Below, piece by piece: positions 25,495 to 32,309 of a stretch of DNA of 42,362 nt; position 1 is the first letter of the stretch; each line of letters opens with the position of its first letter. Below the pieces are notes generated by a model. The model ran no database searches. It saw only the letters and a list, made by a program, of their open reading frames with translations, and was not told the DNA's origin. The stretch is from Moorena sp. SS36440bin_2 (GTDB lineage Bacteria > Cyanobacteriota > Cyanobacteriia > Cyanobacteriales > Coleofasciculaceae): positions 1 through 42,362 of the forward strand of contig WTKN01000195.1 of the NCBI GenBank assembly GCA_011524395.1, written 5' to 3'. Both the position numbers and the translations under genes were made by a program.

Positions 25495-25637
25495 GACAAT
25501 AGTTTCAGTTTTTTTTACTAGTTTAATGAAAGGTTTTATTCGATTTTGGTTTTTTACAAAAATTGACGTCAAAAGCGAACTTCTGAAAAGGAAACAGTGA
25601 GTTAATCCTTCCCACTTCACACTTTATTAGCCATTAA

Positions 25638-26702
25638 CTATTTTAAATCTTCTAGACGTATTCGAGGATCAACAACTTTCAGCAGTAAGTCTGCTAACAA
25701 ATTCCCCAAAATCAGCATTGTAGCCCCCATCATCAAACTTCCCATTACCAGATAGAGGTCTTGAGCAGTTACCGCCTGTAAAATCAAACGACCTAAACCT
25801 GGCCAGTTGAAGAAAATTTCAGCAATAAATGAGCCACTGAGTAGAGACGCAAACTCAAAGCCAAGGATTGTAATCAGAGGATTAATAGCATTGCGCAAGG
25901 CATGGACATAGATCACTCGATTTTCTGGGAGTCCCTTAGCACGAGCGGTCTGAATATAGTCTTGCCGTAGCACATCCAGCAATTCACCCCTAGTAATTCG
26001 CTGTAGACCTGCAAAACTAGTGATGGATAGAGCTATAGTTGGCAAAATCATATGCCAGCCAATATCCAAAACCTTTCCAATGGTGGATAAATCATCATGA
26101 TTGATACTGGTCATACTACCGACAGGAAATAAGGGGGAAAGATTCTGGGCGAGTATGAGCAGCAACAGAGCAGTGATTAGGCTAGGGAAACCCTGACCGG
26201 TGTAGCTAATGACTTGCAGGAATCGGTCAGCGGTTCGATTCTGATTAACAGCAGCCAGGATACCAAGAGGAATTGCGATCGCCCAAGTAATAAAGATTGA
26301 GGCTACCGCTAAGAGTAAGGTGGCTGGTATCCGCTCTAATAACAAAGAGGACACGGGACGGAAGTAAGCGAAACTGGTACCAAAGTCAAACTTGGTCACA
26401 ACTCGTACTAGCCAACGCCAATACTGAATAATTGCTGGCTGATCTAAACCAAATTGCTCTTTGAGTTCATCGATTCGTTCCGGAGAAATTTTGGGATTTT
26501 GCCTGAGGGTATCCAGAAAATCTCCCGGTGCAAGCTGAATAATGGCAAAACTTAGAGCAGATGCCAACAGCAAGGTCAAAAGACCCTGCAACAGTCGCTT
26601 AACTACGTACAGAAAGGTCTCACTCGTGACCAGAAGTTTTAGTCTATGCCAAGCCCCATCAAACCGATTGATAATGCTAGAATCTCTAGTAGAAGAAGTC
26701 AT
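25638..26702 (-). CDS. DppB-type ABC transporter permease
   Basis: A 354-residue inner-membrane permease of the dipeptide/oligopeptide/nickel class. About 45 cytoplasmic residues precede the first helix (LLTLLLASALSFAIIQLAPGDF). The periplasmic loop has the usual QFGLDQPAIIQYWRWL. The ATPase-coupling loop is DYIQTARAKGLPENRVIYVHALRNAINPL, and GSFIAEIFFNWPGLGRL is the family's conserved tail segment. Six helices are visible. No DppC, ATPase or binding-protein gene is next to it, so this is an orphan subunit whose partners must be elsewhere. The substrate is probably a peptide or nickel, but not decidable. Confidence 0.92.
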   Translation of the reverse strand: MTSSTRDSSIINRFDGAWHRLKLLVTSETFLYVVKRLLQGLLTLLLASALSFAIIQLAPGDFLDTLRQNPKISPERIDELKEQFGLDQPAIIQYWRWLVRVVTKFDFGTSFAYFRPVSSLLLERIPATLLLAVASIFITWAIAIPLGILAAVNQNRTADRFLQVISYTGQGFPSLITALLLLILAQNLSPLFPVGSMTSINHDDLSTIGKVLDIGWHMILPTIALSITSFAGLQRITRGELLDVLRQDYIQTARAKGLPENRVIYVHALRNAINPLITILGFEFASLLSGSFIAEIFFNWPGLGRLILQAVTAQDLYLVMGSLMMGATMLILGNLLADLLLKVVDPRIRLEDLK

Positions 26703-26768
26703 CTAATAGTCGTTAGTTTTTAGTCATTCGTCATTACTTATTAGTCATTGCTTTAAAGTTCTTTAAAA

Positions 26769-26806
26769 ATTAATTCTTAATTCTTAATTCTTAATTCTTA
26801 ATTCTT
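26769..26806. repeat. Heptamer tandem repeat (TTAATTC)n
   Basis: Five TTAATTC-type heptamers in the short gap between the ABC permease and apt. Surrounding sequence is rich in TTAGTCATT-like repeats. Confidence 0.9.
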
Positions 26807-26864
26807 TAAAATTTACTTTCTTTTGACCAATGACTAATAACTAATGGTTAATTTTAATGATTAA

Positions 26865-27383
26865 CTAATAGTCAACCAGGGTGATCAGGGGTACATCGGG
26901 CAGTTGCTGACGTCCACCTAAATCCCGTAATTCGATGATAAAGCCAAGACCTACCACTTGACCGCCTGCTTGTTCTACCAGCTTGACTGTAGCCGCTGCT
27001 GTTCCTCCAGTAGCAATTAAATCATCAATAATCACAACCTTGGAGTTAGCTGTGAAAGCATCTTGATGGAGTTCCAAGGTATCTGTGCCGTATTCTAGGT
27101 CATACTCAGCCGAGTATACCGCTGCTGGTAGCTTACCTGGTTTGCGCACTGGGACAAACCCAGCCCCCAGTTGGTAAGCTATGGGTGGTCCAAATATAAA
27201 ACCACGAGACTCCATACCCACAACGTAATCAGCGCCTATTCCTGCTTGCTGAAACTTTTGAGCTAAGGTATCGATAGTGTAGCGAAGTCCTTCTGGATTT
27301 TTCAGGAGGGTAGTGATATCCCTAAATACAATCCCTGGTTTAGGAAAGTCAGGGATATCGCGAATCAGAGATTTTAAATCCAT
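26865..27383 (-). CDS. apt: Adenine phosphoribosyltransferase
   Basis: A 172-residue type I phosphoribosyltransferase that converts adenine and PRPP to AMP in purine salvage. The N-terminal [19 protein letters not shown] is diagnostic of Apt. [15 protein letters not shown] and the PRPP-binding loop [18 protein letters not shown] (residues 116-133) are complete, as is the adenine-side KPGKLPA. Length is normal. It lies upstream of the DppB-type gene on the same strand, about 160 bp apart with repeat sequence between. The PRPP synthase gene lies 3 kb away, but there is no sign of shared control. Confidence 0.96.
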   Translation of the reverse strand: MDLKSLIRDIPDFPKPGIVFRDITTLLKNPEGLRYTIDTLAQKFQQAGIGADYVVGMESRGFIFGPPIAYQLGAGFVPVRKPGKLPAAVYSAEYDLEYGTDTLELHQDAFTANSKVVIIDDLIATGGTAAATVKLVEQAGGQVVGLGFIIELRDLGGRQQLPDVPLITLVDY

Positions 27384-27449
27384 CGGTAGGTGAACTTAGT
27401 TATCAATGGGGTTTGACTCAAACTATAGCTTGCCATTCCCTTTCTTTGA

Positions 27450-27847
27450 CACTCCCCGCTTTAAAAATACGGGGATTCCTAGATCTACGACCGGCCTTAA
27501 ACCTCCGTGTCCAAATGGCAATATCTAAACCTGAACCCCGTCAAGACCAAGATTCTAGTCAGTTCACGAAAGACCCAGCGGGCTAGTCTCCTTAGGCGTT
27601 TAGCAACAAGATTGAAAAGTGCCTTATCAAGTCCGTTTCTTTTCTGTTTCACTTGGTTTCGGCGTGCCCCGCCGTACCATTTATTTTTCTGAGGGTCGTA
27701 TTTTTGCTGGGTTCACACACCAATTGTTAGTTGATGATTGGGTTTTTAAGGAGGACTTTCCCTACCCTCCGGGCATTTCTTCTTTAAGGTCAAACAATTG
27801 CGGGTCTCTATCCCGGTTGTGCCTCGGATTTTCAGCCTGTGCCCATA
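27450..27847 (-). ncRNA. Candidate structured RNA transcribed from a consensus promoter
   Basis: This stretch has no credible protein gene, yet a perfect promoter reads into it (27853-27881). The predicted transcript contains short complementary blocks such as GGAGG...CCTCC (about 27747-27767) and CCAAT...ATTGG. It runs to a hairpin at 27453-27475 whose loop resembles that of another hairpin at 27922-27966. The layout would suit a mobile-element-borne RNA (an IS200/IS605-derived element or HEARO/omega-RNA relative), but I cannot match it to a known family by eye. Exact ends are inferred. Confidence 0.35.
27453..27475. repeat. Hairpin TCCCCG / CGGGGA (left boundary)
   Basis: A 6-bp stem with the 11-nt loop CTTTAAAAATA, embedded in GACACTCCCCGC. 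The context is like those found at ends of IS200/IS605-type elements in cyanobacteria. Confidence 0.6.
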
Positions 27848-27852
27848 TTTAA

Positions 27853-27881
27853 ATTATACTCTAGCGCTATAAAAGTGTCAA
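27853..27881 (-). promoter_or_regulatory. Perfect consensus sigma-70 promoter, leftward
   Basis: On the minus strand TTGACA (27881-27876) and TATAAT (27858-27853) are separated by exactly 17 bp. Both hexamers match consensus fully, unlike any other site I see in the window. It drives transcription toward apt, across the gene-free stretch. Confidence 0.7.
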
Positions 27882-27921
27882 CCTTTTCAATAAAATTGTA
27901 TTTAGGCGACTAAAGTCGCTA

Positions 27922-27966
27922 CCAGGCTTTCATCCCCGGTTTAAAAACACGGGGATGAAAGCCTGG
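27922..27966. repeat. 17-bp perfect hairpin (right boundary)
   Basis: Arms CCAGGCTTTCATCCCCG and CGGGGATGAAAGCCTGG with the loop GTTTAAAAACA. Just left of it is a second small hairpin (GCGACT / AGTCGC at 27906-27919). The loop is nearly the same as at 27459-27469. Confidence 0.9.
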
Positions 27967-28089
27967 AGCCGTTCTGTAAAAGCGTACACTATAAAGCTGA
28001 ACCTTGGGTGATTCCTTGGAACAAATCTATTCAAGAGGTTTTCACTGTTAGGATAAGCGCAAGGAGAGTGAATCTTTCGATAGACCGTA

Positions 28090-28695
28090 ATGCTGACCAA
28101 TAGTCCTGCTTCCCAGTCAAACCCAATAATTTTAGATAGCCTACCTGATTTCAGAATTCCAGCTCAGGGCTGTCCACCACGAACTCGGCTGCATATTGAC
28201 CTAATTTTACTCGCCATTGAAGCTCTCGAACTGGGAGGTTCTGAGGCAATGCTATTGGCGGCTAAAGAGCTCGAACTTCACGACATTATTAAAAATCGTG
28301 TTGTTCTGTGGCGTATGCGCTCTACCAATCCCTGGCGGCGCTCTTACACACGACGTCCTCTAACTCCAGAAGAAGCTAAGGCTCTGGTGGTGATTGCTAG
28401 TCATATGGCACGCCGAATGACCGTTCTGATTAGGCAGTTGTTGACGGCTTATGAACAACTGCTGGAAAAGCAGGTACCTCTAGAACAACATTTTCGTCTA
28501 TCTAAGTATTTGGAAAGGTTCCAGGCTCATTTTCGCAGCCGGATGAACCCCCGTCGCTCTAAAGTCGCTGCCTATAACTCTGAAGAAAAATTGAATCAAC
28601 TGGCAATTTCTCTATTGAGTGAGCTTCTGTTCTGTACAGGCACTTCTGGAAGGCAAAGATTATGGACTAGTCTGTTTGATGGGGAATTGCCTTGA
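28090..28695 (+). CDS. DUF3038 domain protein
   Basis: A 201-residue protein of the cyanobacterial DUF3038 family. Recognisable blocks are CPPRTRLHIDLILLAIEALELGGSEAML (residues 28-55), NRVVLWRMRSTNPWRR and LTPEEAKALVVIASHMA. It is mostly alpha-helical, basic in the middle, with no signal peptide. DUF3038 and DUF4335 genes are commonly adjacent in cyanobacteria, and here a DUF4335 gene follows in the same direction 161 bp downstream. The function of the pair is unknown. The gap between them has ATTATCCATT-type short repeats. Confidence 0.85.
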   Translation: MLTNSPASQSNPIILDSLPDFRIPAQGCPPRTRLHIDLILLAIEALELGGSEAMLLAAKELELHDIIKNRVVLWRMRSTNPWRRSYTRRPLTPEEAKALVVIASHMARRMTVLIRQLLTAYEQLLEKQVPLEQHFRLSKYLERFQAHFRSRMNPRRSKVAAYNSEEKLNQLAISLLSELLFCTGTSGRQRLWTSLFDGELP

Positions 28696-28754
28696 ATGTT
28701 ATTGTTGCTGATTATCGACATGCCATCAAGTATCAAGTAATAGTCAGGCGACTT

Positions 28755-28806
28755 ATTAATTAGCCATTATTCATTATCCATTATTCATTATCCATTACCC
28801 ATTCCC
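28755..28806 (+). repeat. ATTATCCATTATTC tandem repeat
   Basis: Two to three imperfect 14-bp units between the DUF3038 and DUF4335 genes. Confidence 0.8.
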
Positions 28807-28856
28807 CTCAATGCTAGTCTAAGAGGTTGAAAGGGATTTTTCAGCAGGAACACCCG

Positions 28857-30257
28857 ATGACAATTCGACGCCAGTACAGTCTTCCCAACTGTACCCTTAT
28901 CCTGGAGGGTTGGAGTAATAGTACCACAGGAGCTGGTAAACAGCCAGATCCCCGACCATTGCTGACAACTCTCACTAATGCGGAATGCCATTTATGCCCT
29001 ATGAATCAACCCCTAATTGGTGGGCGGGATTTTTTTGAGGACTTGGTAGATAGTGTAAGCCGCTATGCTCAGGAATTTTTGTCTAAAGTGCCTCACCCCA
29101 AACCCAATGCTGAAAAACCAGCTAAGGTGCATCTGCAGAAAGTCGAGGACAAGAATTTGCATCGACTGACACTGCTAGATACTCCCAACTCAGGGAAAGG
29201 TCTCCATGTAGATTTGAACACAGTGCAGTTGTTTGACTTGGTTGAGGCGATTGACCAGTTTTTGGCTGATGGACGAACCCTACCAGATATTAGTGTTTCG
29301 CTACAGCCTGTTTCTAAGCACTATCGCCAAGCTGAAAAACCAGTAACCGAGCGTACTGCCCCCGTTGCACTGGGCATGGCAAGTTTGGCTCTAGCTGCGA
29401 TCGCATTTTTCTTTGTACCGATTCCAGAAGTCTCGGAACCCGAACCTTCCCGAACAGAGGAAAATTCCAATGAAACCAGTACCTCAACTGGGGAGAGTGA
29501 CCCTCAGGTAATACCAACACCAACACCAAAGGGAACACCACTCTCCATTGAGGAGCTAGAAAAAGTGCTCACAACTGCACCAGAAATTACTGATCCCACA
29601 GAGTTGCGGTATATACAAAGAAGCCTGCAAAAGCGAATTTTTCGAAATTGGGGGAACCGGGAACAGTTTGCTGGGAATTTAAACTATCAGGTTAGTGTTG
29701 GCAGAGATGGCGCGATTTTAGGCTACAAACCTGTTAAGGGCACACCCTTGGATGGGGCAGAGCAAACCCCCCTACCTGAATTGCTGTACACCAAAACTAC
29801 AGGCAATATTGCCACCCAAGAACCTATTGCTCAGTTCCAGGTGTTATTTAAACAAGGGGAAGACGAAGGGATTGTCGAAATCAGTCCTTGGAATGGTTAT
29901 ATGGGTAGGATTACCCTAGGTCCAGAAATTAATGACAGCGCTGTTATTAACGATTTAGAAGATAAAGTTTCTCAGCAAATTCGTGATAGTTGGAATAAAA
30001 CCTCCAGCTATCCTCAAGATTTAACGTATCGAGTAGCTGTGACTGAAGAGGGTATCATTGCTGATTATGAAGCAATTGATAAAGAGTCTTGGGATTACTC
30101 CCAAGAAACTCCTCTAGAACGCCTAATGAAACCAGCAGCAGCTGGAATTGGTGGCGAAGGGACTGGGTTAGTACCCCAGAAGCCCCTTGGTCATTTCCGA
30201 GTAGTGTTTAAAACTAATGGTGAGTTAGATGTTAGTCCCTACAGGAGCAAGGAATAA
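28857..30257 (+). CDS. DUF4335 membrane-anchored protein
   Basis: The ATG at 28857 (MTIRRQYSLPNCTLILEGWS) gives 466 residues; a TTG ten codons earlier is rejected because MTIRRQYSLPNC is the usual family start. Residues 1-155 are the DUF4335 domain, with PRPLLTTLTNAECHL and LHVDLNTVQLFDLVEAIDQF. One membrane helix lies at 168-188 (APVALGMASLALAAIAFFFV), followed by a Pro/Ser/Thr/acidic linker. Residues about 245-460 hold two homologous repeats, each with a helix, a VS/VAVxxxGxI strand pair, and a FQVLF/FRVVF strand ending in xxISPW/DVSPY. Which side of the membrane each half occupies is not decidable by eye. Function unknown. Confidence 0.82.
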   Translation: MTIRRQYSLPNCTLILEGWSNSTTGAGKQPDPRPLLTTLTNAECHLCPMNQPLIGGRDFFEDLVDSVSRYAQEFLSKVPHPKPNAEKPAKVHLQKVEDKNLHRLTLLDTPNSGKGLHVDLNTVQLFDLVEAIDQFLADGRTLPDISVSLQPVSKHYRQAEKPVTERTAPVALGMASLALAAIAFFFVPIPEVSEPEPSRTEENSNETSTSTGESDPQVIPTPTPKGTPLSIEELEKVLTTAPEITDPTELRYIQRSLQKRIFRNWGNREQFAGNLNYQVSVGRDGAILGYKPVKGTPLDGAEQTPLPELLYTKTTGNIATQEPIAQFQVLFKQGEDEGIVEISPWNGYMGRITLGPEINDSAVINDLEDKVSQQIRDSWNKTSSYPQDLTYRVAVTEEGIIADYEAIDKESWDYSQETPLERLMKPAAAGIGGEGTGLVPQKPLGHFRVVFKTNGELDVSPYRSKE

Positions 30258-30320
30258 TTTTTAGTAGCTAATTTAATCTTGGCTGATACCCAGTTGCATT
30301 ATTGGTTAACCCCAAAGGGC

Positions 30321-30366
30321 AATTCAAACTTCAAAATTCAAACTTCAAAATTCAAACTTCAAAATT
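30321..30366 (+). repeat. 14-bp tandem repeat (AATTCAAACTTCAA)
   Basis: Three perfect units and a partial fourth in the gap after the DUF4335 gene. Confidence 0.95.
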
Positions 30367-30388
30367 CACGCATCAAGTTTAGAACAAA

Positions 30389-30480
30389 TTTTGAATTAAT
30401 TAATTTCGGGTACAAGCCCCCCGGGGAATTCAATCAGTGGCGGGTACAAGCCCCCACTGATTGTCATTTTGAATTAATTA
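30389..30480. mobile_element. Candidate small non-autonomous insertion flanked by 14-bp direct repeats
   Basis: TTTTGAATTAATTA occurs at 30389-30402 and again at 30467-30480. The 64 bp between them hold two copies of CGGGTACAAGCCCC (30407-30420 and 30441-30454) and a hairpin at 30431-30463 (CAATCAGTGG / CCACTGATTG). Direct repeats around a palindrome-rich core look like a target-site duplication around a miniature element, but the repeats are A/T-rich and could be coincidental. Confidence 0.35.
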
Positions 30481-30604
30481 TTTTTAATTTTGAATTGGAG
30501 CGCATTAAGTAGCGTGACCTACGGTAAGCGCGACTTGACCCTTAACTATTGCTTGTGTCTAGTGTCTAATAAACACTCAACACTTAATACAACTGTTTAA
30601 AATT

Positions 30605-30633
30605 AAAATCCCCCCTGCTCCAGGGGGGATTTT
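30605..30633 (-). terminator. Rho-independent terminator of prs
   Basis: A perfect 12-bp stem (AAAATCCCCCCT / AGGGGGGATTTT, loop 30617-30621) starts at the prs stop codon and is followed on the minus strand by ATTTTAATTTT-like T-rich sequence. Confidence 0.88.
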
Positions 30634-31625
30634 CAACGAAACATACTGCTTACAGAAGAGTCTTCATGAATACGCCAGATGGTTTCACCTAATAAGTTAG
30701 CCACTGAAAGCACTGTCAGCTGTGGAAACCGTTTGGCGTCCGGTAGTGGAATACTATTGGTAACAATTACTTCTTCAAACACTCCACTAGAGAGGCGCTC
30801 TAGAGCTGGTGGCGAAAATACGGCATGGGTTGCACAAGCATAGACTTGGCGAGCCCCTTCTTGACGCAGTACTTTGCCAGCTTCACAAATCGTGCCAGCA
30901 GTGTCAATCATATCATCGACTAGCACCGCAGTTTTACCCTTGACATCCCCAATCACATTCATCACTTCAGCGATATTGTGAGCTTGCCTGCGCTTGTCAA
31001 TAATGGCAAGGGGGGCATCATATAGCTTTTTGGCAAAGGCTCTGGCTCTAGCCACACCACCAACGTCCGGCGAAACTACTACTAGATCGCTTAGGTGCTT
31101 AGAAGCCAGATATTGTAGCAATACTGGTGAACCGTAGACATGGTCACAGGGAATATCGAAATAACCTTGAATTTGAGCGGAGTGCAAATCCATGGCCAAA
31201 ATGCGATTAGCACCAGCTCCAGTAATCAGGTTAGCCACCAGCTTGGCTGTAATGGACTCACGTCCCGCCGTTTTACGGTCTGCTCGCGCATAACCATAGT
31301 AAGGAATTACAGCAGTAACTTGCCGCGCTGAGGCTCGACGGCAAGCATCGATCATAATCAGTAACTCCATCAGGTAATCATTGACCGGATAGCAAGTCGG
31401 TTGAATGAGGTAAACATCACACCCTCTGATCGATTCTTGAATTTGGACATAGAGCTCCCCATCAGCAAATCGTTTCCGTACCATCGGTCCCAAGTCGAGG
31501 CCTAAATAGCGTGCTACTTCTTGAGAAAGGGAAACATTTGCCGAACCAGAAAATAGTCTTAAACGATTGTTAGCGGCAATCTGGGGCAGAATAGGTTGAA
31601 GCTCTAAAGTAACTGAACTGCTCAC
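30633..31625 (-). CDS. prs: Ribose-phosphate pyrophosphokinase
   Basis: A 330-residue PRPP synthase, converting ribose 5-phosphate and ATP to PRPP for nucleotide, His and Trp synthesis. LRLFSGSANVSLSQEVARYLG begins the fold. RFADGELYVQIQESIRG, the metal-site MDLHSAQIQGYFDIP (145-159), the flexible-loop IDKRRQAHN (209-217) and the PRPP-binding VLVDDMIDTAGTI (235-247) are all intact. The start is GTG at 31625, with GAGG about 10 nt upstream; no ATG fits. A strong terminator begins at its stop. It stands alone. Confidence 0.96.
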   Translation of the reverse strand: MSSSVTLELQPILPQIAANNRLRLFSGSANVSLSQEVARYLGLDLGPMVRKRFADGELYVQIQESIRGCDVYLIQPTCYPVNDYLMELLIMIDACRRASARQVTAVIPYYGYARADRKTAGRESITAKLVANLITGAGANRILAMDLHSAQIQGYFDIPCDHVYGSPVLLQYLASKHLSDLVVVSPDVGGVARARAFAKKLYDAPLAIIDKRRQAHNIAEVMNVIGDVKGKTAVLVDDMIDTAGTICEAGKVLRQEGARQVYACATHAVFSPPALERLSSGVFEEVIVTNSIPLPDAKRFPQLTVLSVANLLGETIWRIHEDSSVSSMFR

Positions 31626-31759
31626 AGCAAACCCTCGAAGCTTATTTCAACGCGATCTTAACATTCTAAGAATATCCTTTTTATGATAATTTTTATAATC
31701 ATTTATTTAAATTTAATTAATATTTTATTAATTTTTATAGCGTTGACCTAACAGGGTTG

Positions 31760-31790
31760 TTGACAAAATACACTATATATAGTGTATAGA
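31760..31790 (+). promoter_or_regulatory. Promoter-like site with a 20-bp palindromic operator
   Basis: TTGACA at 31760-31765 is followed at once by a perfect 20-bp palindrome, ATACACTATATATAGTGTAT (31768-31787). A TATAGA at 31785-31790 could serve as a weak -10 (19-bp spacing). A dyad in this position is the usual layout of a repressor-controlled promoter. It points toward the kinase-bioD-mlaD genes about 0.5 kb away; no closer gene is visible. Confidence 0.5.
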
Positions 31791-31805
31791 GATCACACGA
31801 ATCTG

Positions 31806-31825
31806 AGAACTCAAGCAGTTCTTTT
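31806..31825 (+). terminator. Small hairpin with short T-run after the operator
   Basis: AGAACT / AGTTCT with the loop CAAGC, followed by a TTT tail. It could attenuate transcription from the promoter just upstream. The stem is only 6 bp. Confidence 0.3.
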
Positions 31826-32006
31826 AAGTTTCTTAATCAAATATGAAAATTAACTATTGTACTTAATATATCTAGTCAAGTAAGGTCTCTTATTTAAGAT
31901 AGTTCTACCCCAAAATAAGATAGCAATGAACATAAGCGTGATGTTCTAAGAAACCAGAACAACATATGTAGCGGTTATTCTATTGATTAGATACAGAGAA
32001 TTTTTT

Positions 32007-32072
32007 ACCTATTCCCTATTTATTTACTATTCCCTATTCCCTATTTACTATTCCCTATTTACTATTCCCTAA
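32007..32072. repeat. TATTCCCTA-type tandem repeats
   Basis: Imperfect TATTCCC/TATTTAC heptamer-like units. Together with the A/T-rich stretch at 31680-31740 and the operator at 31760, they account for most of the 684-bp gap between prs and the kinase gene. Confidence 0.85.
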
Positions 32073-32309
32073 AGGACTTACCCAATAACGATACTTGTAC
32101 GGTCTGGTGGATCATACACCATAAGGGTCTTTGGAGTCTAGTGTTGGCTAAACCCTGATGTATATGGTGATCAACTTATCTGTGGCTCAACTCTGTGGCT
32201 CAACGGAACGGTTGGAATCCATCGGTGGAGTTCCAAACCAACCAAAATAAGTCTAAACTTCAAGAATATTGCTCCGGCCTCATTGTGCGTAACAACTAAT
32301 CTACCACCG

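Noticed and set aside
26225-26245. GGTTCGATTC resembling a tRNA T-arm
   Set aside because: It lies inside the DppB-type permease gene and no acceptor or anticodon stem can be built around it.
27507-27852. Two small rightward frames (61 and 77 codons)
   Set aside because: They overlap in different frames, have no recognisable similarity or ribosome site, and lie opposite the consensus leftward promoter; the region reads better as non-coding.
7294-32120. Possible repeat family around GACTTACCCA at 7294 and 32077
   Set aside because: Similarity is short and patchy; it could be chance and was not called as a family.
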